This document shows positions 53,665-62,121 of a stretch of 64,000 bases of DNA, in pieces. Below the pieces are notes generated by a model. The model ran no database searches, was not told the DNA's origin, and saw nothing but the letters and a program-made list of their open reading frames with translations. The DNA is from Aurantiacibacter zhengii. Its GTDB lineage: Bacteria; Pseudomonadota; Alphaproteobacteria; Sphingomonadales; Sphingomonadaceae. Location: positions 62,001-126,000 of the forward strand of contig NZ_QXFL01000005.1 of assembly GCF_003584125.1 (NCBI RefSeq), read 5' to 3'. Position numbers and translations under genes: made by a program. Within the stretch, counting starts at the first letter, position 1. Each line of letters begins with the position of its first letter.

Positions 53665-53720
53665 GTTTCCTCGCTTGCGTTTCTTCGTATGAGCGAGAGG
53701 CCGTGACTATTCACGCCCTC

Positions 53721-53736
53721 TTGTTGCACTGCACAA
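53721..53736. promoter_or_regulatory. TGCA-type site in the phasin upstream region
   Basis: TTGTTGCACTGCACAA lies about 60 bases upstream of the phasin ATG. A second copy, TGTTGCACTGCACC, is at 53770-53783. Paired TGCA-rich palindromes near phasin genes are a hallmark of PhaR regulation in alphaproteobacteria; the regulator gene is not in this window. Confidence 0.55.
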
Positions 53737-53769
53737 ATAAGGTCGCGCAGATACGAAGTCAAGGAGAAA

Positions 53770-53783
53770 TGTTGCACTGCACC
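53770..53783. promoter_or_regulatory. Second TGCA-type site in the phasin upstream region
   Basis: TGTTGCACTGCACC repeats the core of the 53721-53736 site 49 bases further upstream, near the end of phaC. It is preceded by GAAGTCAAG, as is the copy at 18761. Spacing of about 4.7 helical turns could allow cooperative repressor binding. Confidence 0.5.
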
Positions 53784-53822
53784 ATGGCGGAAAACCGCGA
53801 TTTCCTAAAGGCTTGATCGAGG

Positions 53823-55688
53823 CTAGCGCGTTTTTACATAGCTGCCCGGTGCGTCCTCCAGTGCCGGATTGGACCGGTTGCCCGGCTTCCGCCGTCCCGT
53901 AGCCTTCACCTTCGCGCCGTCCAGCGCATCCAGCCACCCCGCCCAGTCTGGCCACCAGCTGCCCGGATGCTCTGTCGCTCCCGCGACGAATTCCTCCAGC
54001 GACGAAAAGTCACCTTCATTGGTCCAATGCTGGTACTTATTCGCGGACGGGGGATTGACCACGCCGGCGATGTGTCCGCTGCCCGCCAGCACGAACCGGT
54101 TCGGGCCGGAGAAATGCTCCAGCGCCTGGAATACGCTTTCGGGCGGAGCGATGTGATCCTCCCGCCCGGCCTGGATATAGGTGGGGCAGGCAACCAGCCG
54201 AAGATCGATGCTGGTGCCGTCCGCGCCCAGCGCATCGGGTTCCACCAGCAGGTTGTCGCGATAGAGATCGCGCAGGTAGGCCGCATGCCACTTCGCCGGC
54301 AGGTTGGTGACATCGCCGTTCCAGTAAAGCAGGTCGAAAGCCGGATAATCCTCCCCCAGCAGGTAGTGATTGACCACGTAATTCCAGATCAGGTCGCTGC
54401 CACGCAGCATGTTGAAGGTCGCCGCGAGGTAGCGCCCGTCGAGGAAACCGCCCTTGCTGGCCTGCCGGATAAATTCCAGTTTGCCCTCGTCGATGAACAG
54501 CTTGAGCTCGCCCGCGTGTTCGAAATCCACCTGCGCGGTGAAGAAGGTGGCGCTCTTCACTTTGTCACCTTCGCCCCGCCGCCCCAGCACCGCGAGCGTC
54601 GCCGCCAAGGTAGTGCCCGCCACGCAATAGCCGATGGTGTGCACGCTGGGCACGTCCAGCCGCTCCCGCACGAAGTCGATCGCTTCGATCTGCGCCAGGA
54701 TGTAGTCGTCCCAGTCGATATGGGCGAGGCTGTCGTCGGCCGATTTCCAGCTTACCATCAGCACGGAGATCCCCTGGTCCAGCGCCCAGCGCACGAAGCT
54801 CTTCTTCTCGCTCAGATCCAGGATGTAAAACCGGTTGATCCAGGGCGGGAAGATCAGCAGCGGGGTTTCAAGCACCTCGTCTGTGGTCGGCGTGTAGTGG
54901 ATGATCTGGAATAGTTCGCTCTCGTAGATCACCTTGCCCGGCGTATTGGCGATATTCTCGCCCAGGACGAACTTGCTGGTATCGGTGTGGGTCAGCTGAC
55001 CCTTTTCCAGATCGTGCGTCAGCCGCTCCAGCCCGCGCACCAGGTTCTCCCCGTTGGTTTCCATCGTGCGTTCCAGCACGACGGGGTTCATCAGCGGGTA
55101 GTTGGCCGGGCTCATCGCATCCAGCACGCCCTTGGTGGCAAAACGCAGGTTCTCCCGGTCTTCGGCAGAAAGGCCCTCGGCTGAATCCACGCCCTGTGAA
55201 AGCCGTTCGGCAAACAGCAGGTAAGTCTGATGTATCAGGGCGAAGACGGGCTGTTCGCGCCAGGCAGGGTCGGCAAACCGGCGATCCCTGTATGGCAGCT
55301 GGGCGCCCTCGCCAATTTCCCCGCCACCGGAGTATTGAGAAAGGACATCGTGCCACAGTTGCAGCCCGTCGGACCACAGCTTCTGCTGCGCCTCGGCATC
55401 CAGCAGCGGGTTGGCGGCAGACCATTTGCGCAGCGCGTCCATCCAGCTCGCCGGTTCGGTCAGCAGGGGCGCAGCGCGCTCTTCCTTTGGCAGGCAGAAC
55501 TGCAGCCACGTTTCCTGAAATTCCATCATCGCCCGCCCCATCGCGTCGATCGCGGTGTCATCCGGCAGTGATTCGGCTGCACCGGGAGCAAACGTCTGCA
55601 TCATCTGGCGGGCCGCTTCGCCCTGCATTCGCAGCATTTCGGTGAAGATGTCGGCGGCTTCGGTGCCGTTTTGGGGATCTTTGGTCAT
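53823..55688 (-). CDS. phaC: Class I poly(3-hydroxyalkanoate) synthase
   Basis: A 621-residue PHA synthase that polymerises 3-hydroxyacyl-CoA into storage polymer. The lipase-box-like motif is GYCVAG with the catalytic Cys at 355; Asp 511 (GREDHIAP) and His 539 (GSGHIAG) complete the triad. Length fits class I. The ATG at 55688 is chosen where the family begins; the upstream frame is spurious. The phasin gene follows after about 160 bases with its own upstream TGCA sites. Divergent from the aminotransferase. Confidence 0.95.
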   Translation of the reverse strand: MTKDPQNGTEAADIFTEMLRMQGEAARQMMQTFAPGAAESLPDDTAIDAMGRAMMEFQETWLQFCLPKEERAAPLLTEPASWMDALRKWSAANPLLDAEAQQKLWSDGLQLWHDVLSQYSGGGEIGEGAQLPYRDRRFADPAWREQPVFALIHQTYLLFAERLSQGVDSAEGLSAEDRENLRFATKGVLDAMSPANYPLMNPVVLERTMETNGENLVRGLERLTHDLEKGQLTHTDTSKFVLGENIANTPGKVIYESELFQIIHYTPTTDEVLETPLLIFPPWINRFYILDLSEKKSFVRWALDQGISVLMVSWKSADDSLAHIDWDDYILAQIEAIDFVRERLDVPSVHTIGYCVAGTTLAATLAVLGRRGEGDKVKSATFFTAQVDFEHAGELKLFIDEGKLEFIRQASKGGFLDGRYLAATFNMLRGSDLIWNYVVNHYLLGEDYPAFDLLYWNGDVTNLPAKWHAAYLRDLYRDNLLVEPDALGADGTSIDLRLVACPTYIQAGREDHIAPPESVFQALEHFSGPNRFVLAGSGHIAGVVNPPSANKYQHWTNEGDFSSLEEFVAGATEHPGSWWPDWAGWLDALDGAKVKATGRRKPGNRSNPALEDAPGSYVKTR

Positions 55689-55705
55689 GACAAAGCTCTT
55701 ATAGA

Positions 55706-55753
55706 TGCAAATACTGCAAATGGGAGGCAAACCGGCCCCTATTGCAATGCAAG
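55706..55753. promoter_or_regulatory. TGCA-type sites upstream of phaC
   Basis: TGCAAATACTGCA (55706-55718) and TTGCAATGCAAGG (55742-55754) lie in the 139-base divergent gap between phaC and the aminotransferase gene. They resemble the sites at the phasin gene. Placement just before the phaC start suggests that PHA accumulation or PhaR controls it. Confidence 0.45.
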
Positions 55754-55827
55754 GCGCTTTGCTGCGTTGCGCTCGCCCCCCCTTTACGCCAGATAGGCCG
55801 CACAACGGCCCCGAAGAGAAGGATACG

Positions 55828-57027
55828 ATGGACCAGCAATTCTACCGCATGAAGCGCCTCCCGCCCTATGTCATCGCTGAAGTCAATGCGATGCGAGCGG
55901 CCGCGCGTGCGGAGGGGCGCGACATCATCGACCTAGGCATGGGCAACCCGGACCAGCCGCCGCCCAAGCACGTGATCGACAAGCTGTGTGAAGTGGCGCA
56001 GAACCCCGATGCGCACGGCTATTCCCAGTCCAAGGGTATTCCCGGTCTGCGCAAGGCGCAGGCAAATTATTACGAACGCCGGTTCGGCGTCGATCTCGAT
56101 CCCGACAACGAGGTGGTCGTGACGCTCGGCTCCAAGGAAGGCCTTGCTAGCCTGGCCACCGCGATTACCGCGCCCGGCGATACGATCCTGGCGCCCAATC
56201 CCAGCTACCCGATCCACACCTTCGGTTTCATCATCGCGGGCGCCTCGATCCGCTCGGTGCCGACCACGCCGGATGAAAAATACTGGGAAGCGCTGGAAGC
56301 AGCGGTGAACTTCACCGTACCGCGCCCGACCATACTCGTGGTCAACTTCCCCTCCAACCCGACGGCGGAGGTAGTGGACCTCGATTTCTACAAGAAGCTG
56401 GTCGACTGGGCCAAGTTCCACAAGGTTTGGATCCTCTCCGACCTCGCCTATTCGGAACTCTATTACGACGGTAAGCCGACCCCCTCCATCTTGCAGGTTC
56501 CCGGCGCGAAGGACGTGGCAGTGGAATTCACCAGCCTATCGAAGACATTCGGCATGGCTGGCTGGCGGATCGGCTTTGCCGTGGGCAACCAGACGCTGAT
56601 CTCCGCCCTCGCCCGCGTGAAGAGCTATATCGACTACGGTGCCTTCACCCCCATCCAGGCCGCTGCCTGTGCCGCGCTGAACGGGCCGCAGGACTTCGTC
56701 GAGACAAACCGCGAGATGTATCACAAGCGGCGCGACGTGATGGTGGAAGCCTTCGGCCGCGCCGGATGGGAAATTCCGCCGCCGCCCGCCAGCATGTTCG
56801 CCTGGGCACCGCTGCCACCGGCCCTGAAGGAGATGGGCAGCCTGGAATTTTCCAAGCAACTGCTCACAAAGGCCGAAGTGGCCGTGGCGCCGGGCGTGGG
56901 CTATGGCGAGGACGGCGAAGGCTACGTGCGCATCGCCATGGTCGAGAATGAACAGCGGCTGCGGCAGGCTGCCCGCAACGTGAAGCGCTACTTCCAGGAA
57001 ATGGGCGTCAACACCTCCGGCTCCTAA
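55828..57027 (+). CDS. alaC: Class I/II aminotransferase (AlaC-like)
   Basis: A 399-residue PLP-dependent aminotransferase. The PLP lysine motif is SLSKTFGMAGWRIGFAVGN. DLGMGNPDQPPPKHVI and NFPSNPTAEVVDLDFYKKLVDWAKFHKVWILSDLAYSELYYDG are typical of the group containing E. coli AlaC (glutamate-pyruvate transaminase) and LL-diaminopimelate aminotransferase-like enzymes. The pattern favours AlaC, but the reaction is not proven. AAGGA precedes ATG 55828. Diverges from phaC. Confidence 0.88.
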   Translation: MDQQFYRMKRLPPYVIAEVNAMRAAARAEGRDIIDLGMGNPDQPPPKHVIDKLCEVAQNPDAHGYSQSKGIPGLRKAQANYYERRFGVDLDPDNEVVVTLGSKEGLASLATAITAPGDTILAPNPSYPIHTFGFIIAGASIRSVPTTPDEKYWEALEAAVNFTVPRPTILVVNFPSNPTAEVVDLDFYKKLVDWAKFHKVWILSDLAYSELYYDGKPTPSILQVPGAKDVAVEFTSLSKTFGMAGWRIGFAVGNQTLISALARVKSYIDYGAFTPIQAAACAALNGPQDFVETNREMYHKRRDVMVEAFGRAGWEIPPPPASMFAWAPLPPALKEMGSLEFSKQLLTKAEVAVAPGVGYGEDGEGYVRIAMVENEQRLRQAARNVKRYFQEMGVNTSGS

Positions 57028-57136
57028 GTCGTCATCAACGTCCGGCGATAAACGCGTCTCCTAAGACCGATTGCGTAGTTGCGCCGACGGAAAGATGCTG
57101 CTGCGTCGCCTTGGCGGAAGCTGACACGGAGCGACA

Positions 57137-57862
57137 ATGGCTATTTTCGGCTGGATAGCCCGCAACCGGGTGCCTCCTGCAGAATTGGACCTGCGCCGGC
57201 GTGGCTGGACCCTGTGCCACGGTAACGATGACGGCAGGACAGGGTGTCGCCACGTGCTGCTTTACGTCGGGCGCGCACTTGCACCGTCGGTGCGTCGGGC
57301 ACTGGCCACAGACGACCTGCTTGTGCGGTGTGTCATGATGCTGGGTGTGGAAGGATCCTCCGAACAGGCAAAATTGCTCTCGCTGGGCTGCGCCGACGCG
57401 TTGCCGGCCACCACGGGACTGCACGAACTGGAAGCCCGCGCGCAGCGTATGACCCAGGTGTTCGACATGATGCGCCGCCGCTGCCACATCGAGCCGCTTT
57501 CGCTGGACCTGCTTCACCGCGATGCACGGCATGGCACGCGCTGGCTCGGACTGCATCCGCCCGAGTTCGCTCTTCTCTGGCGGCTGACCGAAACGCCGGG
57601 CGAACGCGTCACCCCAAAGCAGCTTATCGAAGATGTCTGGCGCATGCTCCATGAGCCGGAAACGAACAGCGTGGAAGTGCATGTCTCGCGCTTACGGGCA
57701 AAGCTGGCACTCGCAGGCTGCGAGGCGCTGGTGGCAACGGCGCCGGAAGGCGGCTACCGACTGGCCGATCCAGGATCCTTGATGCTGAAGGGTAAGGCAG
57801 CGCAGCCTGGCAAGCTTGATCGCTACCTCTACGAACCCGGCTGGGCCAAACAGGACGCCTGA
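57137..57862 (+). CDS. Winged-helix (OmpR-type) regulator with a degenerate receiver
   Basis: A 241-residue protein with an N-terminal domain shaped like a receiver but lacking the acidic pocket and phosphoacceptor pattern, and a C-terminal OmpR/PhoB winged helix (about 118-205: LHPPEFALLWRLTETPGERVTPKQLIEDVWRM, NSVEVHVSRLRAKLA, APEGGYRLADP). It is likely a transcription factor that does not depend on phosphorylation. GGAG precedes ATG 57137. No kinase is adjacent; it is about 110 bases after the aminotransferase. Confidence 0.8.
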   Translation: MAIFGWIARNRVPPAELDLRRRGWTLCHGNDDGRTGCRHVLLYVGRALAPSVRRALATDDLLVRCVMMLGVEGSSEQAKLLSLGCADALPATTGLHELEARAQRMTQVFDMMRRRCHIEPLSLDLLHRDARHGTRWLGLHPPEFALLWRLTETPGERVTPKQLIEDVWRMLHEPETNSVEVHVSRLRAKLALAGCEALVATAPEGGYRLADPGSLMLKGKAAQPGKLDRYLYEPGWAKQDA

Positions 57863-57877
57863 ACCACCGCTGCCGGG

Positions 57878-58171
57878 CTAGCAGTTCAGCATGCTCTTGA
57901 ACCGGTCGAGAACGGTTTCATGAAGCGGCGCCTCGAAAGCGATCCCCGCGCGGCCATCTTCGGCCCAGACCAGTTCGCCCGGCAGGGCAGAAAGGCCTGG
58001 CAGAGTGACCAGCACGCGTTCCCCGGGACGAGCGGCCGATCCGTGGAAATCGACCATGCAACCGCCCGCGGAAATATCCAGAACCTGCAAGTCGATGGAG
58101 CCCCCCGTCTTCGCGCGAACCTTCACGCGCACGACATCGGCATTGTCGCGGTCCATCAATCCTGCTTTCAT
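57878..58171 (-). CDS. PilZ domain protein
   Basis: A 97-residue protein consisting mainly of a PilZ fold (VRVKVRAKTGGSIDLQVLDISAGGCMVDFHG), with the DxSxxG motif of cyclic di-GMP receptors. The N-terminal RxxxR part is weak (RVKVR), so c-di-GMP binding is uncertain. The start may be 58171 or the ATG at 58156. It converges on the winged-helix regulator. Confidence 0.8.
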   Translation of the reverse strand: MKAGLMDRDNADVVRVKVRAKTGGSIDLQVLDISAGGCMVDFHGSAARPGERVLVTLPGLSALPGELVWAEDGRAGIAFEAPLHETVLDRFKSMLNC

Positions 58172-58286
58172 CTGGAAGCTGCCCTTTCGCCTGAGCCCCT
58201 ACCCTAGGCGAGAGCTGTTTAGCAGAAAGTTACCAAGTTGGCCGTGACCGGGGTATTCGCGCAAAAAAGTATCCGCGCCCAATTCG

Positions 58287-58319
58287 CCCAAGAAAGCCCC
58301 AAGAAAGCCCCAAGAAAGC
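58287..58319. repeat. Three tandem copies of an 11-base unit upstream of tRNA-Cys
   Basis: CCCAAGAAAGC occurs three times in direct, perfect succession (58287-58297, 58298-58308, 58309-58319), 41 bases before the tRNA-Cys gene. Eleven bases is close to one helical turn, so the copies would lie on one face of the DNA. It may be part of the tRNA promoter region or a slippage product. Confidence 0.7.
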
Positions 58320-58359
58320 ATTGCACTTGCGCATCCGGTTCGCTACTTGCCCGCGCTCC

Positions 58360-58433
58360 GGCCCGATGGCGGAGTGGTTACGCAGAGGACTGCAAATCCT
58401 TGCACGCCGGTTCGATTCCGGCTCGGGCCTCCA
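58360..58433 (+). tRNA. tRNA-Cys (anticodon GCA)
   Basis: A 74-base cloverleaf including an encoded CCA. Acceptor stem GGCCCGA with TCGGGCC, T-loop TTCGATTCC, and anticodon loop CTGCAAA with GCA at 58392-58394. The tRNA-Thr gene lies 57 bases downstream in the same direction. Confidence 0.95.
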
Positions 58434-58490
58434 CTTCCCTGCATTTCCGCGTTGCCCGATGGCAATCGTGGCACTAAGGGGCGCTGGAAG

Positions 58491-58566
58491 GCCGCTTTAG
58501 CTCAGTTGGTAGAGCACATCATTCGTAATGATGGGGTCACAGGTTCGAGTCCTGTAAGCGGCACCA
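58491..58566 (+). tRNA. tRNA-Thr (anticodon CGT)
   Basis: A 76-base cloverleaf including an encoded CCA. Acceptor stem GCCGCTT with AAGCGGC, D-arm AGCTCAGTTGGTAGAGC, anticodon stem CATCA/TGATG with CGT at 58524-58526, and T-arm GGTTCGAGTCC. Confidence 0.95.
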
Positions 58567-58867
58567 CTTCCGATCAAAGATGGGCAGCTCGTCCATGGAT
58601 GAGTGCCCTCGCCGCACTTTTTCACAGCAATAGCAATTAGGCTGGGGCGCTATGGCCCGGTTGCCGCGTGGGGGCGTTCACCGTTGTGCCGGGAGTACCC
58701 ATGCGCCGCTGCGCCAAGACGATGGCGTGCCAATGAAGACGCAACCATGTGATTAGCATCGTTTGACGCGTTGGCCGCAACATATTCAAAGCTTGCCGGT
58801 CATGTACTGCGCCGCGCCGCAGCCGAAACTACCATTACCAGCGGAACAGTCTTTCCTTTTCGATATG
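58567..58867. other. Gene-free stretch after tRNA-Thr
   Basis: About 300 bases between tRNA-Thr and the malic enzyme stop. I see no convincing reading frame, RNA fold, repeat or promoter here. Composition is similar to the rest of the window. It may hold the 3' ends of the flanking units. Confidence 0.5.
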
Positions 58868-60538
58868 TCAGCCAGGTAACAAATCGCGATAAGCCGGAGC
58901 CCAGCGGTGCCTGGCGATAGCTTTTTCCCAACCGTCCAAAGGCGCAAGTGCTCCAAGATCGCGCTCTGCGACGTGGCATACGGCGAGCGCTATGGTGTCG
59001 GCGACTTCGGCCAGGCGGTCCGTCGGTGGGAAAAGGGCGCCTCCATCATCGTGCAGGGATAGCGAAGCCAGGCACTCGGCCGCTTCGGCGAACATGGCAT
59101 CGGTGATGGTTTGCGCGCCCGATACCAGCGCCCCCAGCCCGATCCCGGGGAAGATATAGACGTTGTTGACCTGCGTGACGGTGCCATCGCGCCCCTGCGA
59201 GGGACTGCCGGTGCCGATGATGGCGCGTCCGTCCGACCAAGCCTGTACGTCAGCCGCGCTCGCTTCGGCGCGGATCGCCGGGTTGGAAAGAGGCAGGATA
59301 ATGGGGCGGTCATTATGCTTCGCCATGGCCTCGACAACAGGCCTGTCGAAAGCTGCGAACTGACCGGAAGTACCGATAAGCACGGCAGGCTGCGCGCGCT
59401 GGATCGCCTCGATCAGGGATGGTGCCTGGCCTGAAGCCAACCAGTCGTCTGCTTCCGATTGCGGCCTGGCAAACAAAGCCTGGTTCAAGGTGGTCACGTT
59501 GACGTTTTCGATCAGGAGGCCATCGCGGTCGACAGCATAGAGGCGATCCAGGGCACCTTCGCGAGACAGGCCCCGGCGCTCCAGCTCGCCGAGTATCAGT
59601 CCGGCTATGCCGCACCCTGCGGCACCTGCGCCGAACAGCAAAATATTACGCTCGGCAAGATCAATCCCGGCCAGCCGCTCCGCGGCTAAAATTGCAGCGA
59701 GAGCCGTGGCGGCAGTGCCCTGTATGTCATCGTTGAAGGAAGGCAGGCGGTGCCGATAGCGGTCTAGCAGCGAAACCGCGTTAGGGCCGGCAAAGTCCTC
59801 CCACTGCAGCATGGCATGCGGCCAGCGTTCGCGAACAGCCTCCACGAACTCCTCGATGAAGTCATCGTATTCGGATCCGCGCACGCGGCGGTGCCGCCAT
59901 CCGACGTAAAGCGGATTACCGAGCAGCGCTTCATTATCCGTGCCGGTATCCAGCAGGATCGGCATGGTACGCGCGGGATCGATGCCTGCGCAATCGGTGT
60001 AGAGCGACAGTTTCCCGATCGGAATGCCCATGCCGCCTGCACCCTGATCGCCAAGGCCGAGGATGCGCTCTCCATCCGTCGCGCAGATCACCTGGACCTC
60101 GTCGAACGGCAGATCGGCCAGAATTTGCTTCAGGCGTCCTTTCAGCGGATACGAGAGGAACAGGCCGCGGGCCCTGCGATATATCTCGCTGAAACGCACG
60201 CATGCCTCACCCACGGTGGGCGTGTAGACGAGCGGCAGCAGTTCGGAGCGGTGGCGCGCCAGCAGCGCATAGAAGAGCGTTTCGTTGGTATCCTGCAGGT
60301 CGCGCAGGAAAGCGTATTTCTCGAACGGGGTCGAAAACGCGCGAAGGACGGCGATGCGCCGTTCGATCTGGCCGTCCATTGTCGACACATGGCTCGGCAG
60401 CAGGCCGTGTAGTCCCAGCCGGTCGCGTTCTTCGTCGGTAAAGGCCGTGCCCTTGTTCCGCAGGGGATCGGACAGGATCGCCTTGGCGTCCAATCGGGTC
60501 GGGTTCTGCCTTGGTTGGTACATCGACCTGTTATCCAT
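58868..60538 (-). CDS. maeA: NAD-dependent malic enzyme
   Basis: A 556-residue malic enzyme that oxidatively decarboxylates malate to pyruvate. Conserved segments: YTPTVGEACVRFSEIYRR, GLGDQGAGGMGIPIGKLSLY, FNDDIQGTAATALAAILAA, the Rossmann motif GAGAAGCGIAGLI, and LSNP. Length and motifs fit the SfcA/MaeA type (no phosphotransacetylase tail). ATG 60538 or 60523 could be the start. It follows the dctPQM TRAP genes on the same strand after about 75 bases, giving uptake and oxidation of C4-dicarboxylates. Confidence 0.93.
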   Translation of the reverse strand: MDNRSMYQPRQNPTRLDAKAILSDPLRNKGTAFTDEERDRLGLHGLLPSHVSTMDGQIERRIAVLRAFSTPFEKYAFLRDLQDTNETLFYALLARHRSELLPLVYTPTVGEACVRFSEIYRRARGLFLSYPLKGRLKQILADLPFDEVQVICATDGERILGLGDQGAGGMGIPIGKLSLYTDCAGIDPARTMPILLDTGTDNEALLGNPLYVGWRHRRVRGSEYDDFIEEFVEAVRERWPHAMLQWEDFAGPNAVSLLDRYRHRLPSFNDDIQGTAATALAAILAAERLAGIDLAERNILLFGAGAAGCGIAGLILGELERRGLSREGALDRLYAVDRDGLLIENVNVTTLNQALFARPQSEADDWLASGQAPSLIEAIQRAQPAVLIGTSGQFAAFDRPVVEAMAKHNDRPIILPLSNPAIRAEASAADVQAWSDGRAIIGTGSPSQGRDGTVTQVNNVYIFPGIGLGALVSGAQTITDAMFAEAAECLASLSLHDDGGALFPPTDRLAEVADTIALAVCHVAERDLGALAPLDGWEKAIARHRWAPAYRDLLPG

Positions 60539-60612
60539 TGTACAAAAAGCGGACCGGGGGCGGGAGAAAGGGGAGGGACGCCCCCGGTCCGCTGGCCGAA
60601 CTTGCGGCCGAG

Positions 60613-62121
60613 TTAGCGTATGACGGTTTCCGGACCCATCATCATGGTCGGCAGCCAGGTCGAGATGCTCGGGATGTAAGTAACCATAATCAGGAAGATC
60701 ACCAGCACGCCCAGCCACGGCAACGCGGCCTTCACCACGGCCAGCATCGACATATTCGCGACTCCGGAGGTGACGAACAGGTTCAGCCCGACAGGTGGTG
60801 TGATCATTCCGATCTCCATGTTCACCACCATGATGATGCCCAGGTGGATGGGATCGATACCCAGCTGCATGGCAATCGGAAACACGAGCGGCGCGACGAT
60901 AACGATCAGGCCGGATGGCTCCATGAACTGGCCGCCGATAAGCAGGATCAGGTTCACCACCACCAGGAACATCACCGGCCCGAGACCCCAGGCCAGCATG
61001 GCCTGCGTGATGTGCTGCGGCAGCTGTTCTTCGGTCAGCACGTGCTTCAGGATCAGCGCATTGGCGATGATAAACATCAGCGTGATCGTAATCTTGCCCG
61101 CATCATAGAGCACTTCCTGCGTGTCCTTGTGGAACCACGCGGTGAAAAGCGCTTGCGGCTTGCGAAGAAGGGAGACCGGGCGCGACGGATCATCGGCGCG
61201 GGCTGCGCCCCTTCCCGTGGCAGGGTCGTTGCCGCCAAGCACCGCGGCTCCGCCGCTCATGGCAAGGATACCGGTATCGACAGACTTCTCCGTCAGCATC
61301 ACCGGCTGTCCTTCACGGCTCTGCGCTTTCAGCGGCCCCATGTCCCGGTAAATGAAGTTGGCGACCACGAAGGCGTAGACGGCGGCCATCGCAGCGGCCT
61401 CTGTCGGGGTGAACACGCCGCCCCAGATGCCGCCCAGCACCACCACAACCAGCATCAGGCCCCAGAACGCATCCGCGCCCGATTTGCCGATCTCGCGCCA
61501 GCCGGCCCATTGACCCCGCGCCAGCTTCTTCCAGCGGGCATAGGCGTAAATCGCGACCATCAGCATGCCGCCAGCGATGATGCCGGGGATGACACCCGCC
61601 AGGAACATGCGGCCCACCGACACATCGACTGTGGCGGCATAGACCACCATCACGATAGACGGCGGCAGCAAGATACCGAGCGTGCCGGCGTTACACACCA
61701 CGCCGGCCCCGAATTCCTTGGGGTAGCCAACCTGCGTCATGCCCGCGATCACGATGGAGCCAACGGCAACCACTGTGGCAGGGGATGAGCCGGAGAGGGC
61801 AGCAAACAGCATGCAGGCAAACACGCCCGCAATAGCAAGGCCACCAGGCAAATGACCGACGCAGGCGACAGCAAAGCGGATGATGCGCTGCGCCACACCG
61901 CCTGTCGACATGAAGGCCGCGGCGAGGATGAAGAACGGGATGGCCAGCAAAGTGTAATGCCCGTGAAACGCATCGAACAGCGTGTTGGCAACAGAGGTAA
62001 GCGAACCATCGGAATAGATCAGCAGGAAGACGATCGAGCTCAGGCCGATCGAGATGCCCACCGGCGCACCCAGCACCAGCAGGGCGATGACCATGGCGAA
62101 CAGGATAAGGACTTCAGCCAT
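60613..62121 (-). CDS. dctM: TRAP transporter large permease DctM
   Basis: A 502-residue large membrane subunit of a tripartite ATP-independent periplasmic transporter. Typical segments: LLAIPFFILAAAFMSTGGVAQRIIRF, FAALSGSSPATVVAVGSIV, GAGVVCNAGTLGILLPPSIVMVVYA and ITPPVGLNLFV. It is about 70 residues longer than usual because of a hydrophilic insertion at about 263-330. ATG 62121 overlaps the dctQ stop by eight bases. Confidence 0.9.
   Translation of the reverse strand: MAEVLILFAMVIALLVLGAPVGISIGLSSIVFLLIYSDGSLTSVANTLFDAFHGHYTLLAIPFFILAAAFMSTGGVAQRIIRFAVACVGHLPGGLAIAGVFACMLFAALSGSSPATVVAVGSIVIAGMTQVGYPKEFGAGVVCNAGTLGILLPPSIVMVVYAATVDVSVGRMFLAGVIPGIIAGGMLMVAIYAYARWKKLARGQWAGWREIGKSGADAFWGLMLVVVVLGGIWGGVFTPTEAAAMAAVYAFVVANFIYRDMGPLKAQSREGQPVMLTEKSVDTGILAMSGGAAVLGGNDPATGRGAARADDPSRPVSLLRKPQALFTAWFHKDTQEVLYDAGKITITLMFIIANALILKHVLTEEQLPQHITQAMLAWGLGPVMFLVVVNLILLIGGQFMEPSGLIVIVAPLVFPIAMQLGIDPIHLGIIMVVNMEIGMITPPVGLNLFVTSGVANMSMLAVVKAALPWLGVLVIFLIMVTYIPSISTWLPTMMMGPETVIR

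Noticed and set aside
58287-58319. Possible CRISPR array
   Set aside because: Three contiguous 11-base units without spacers; no cas genes in the window.
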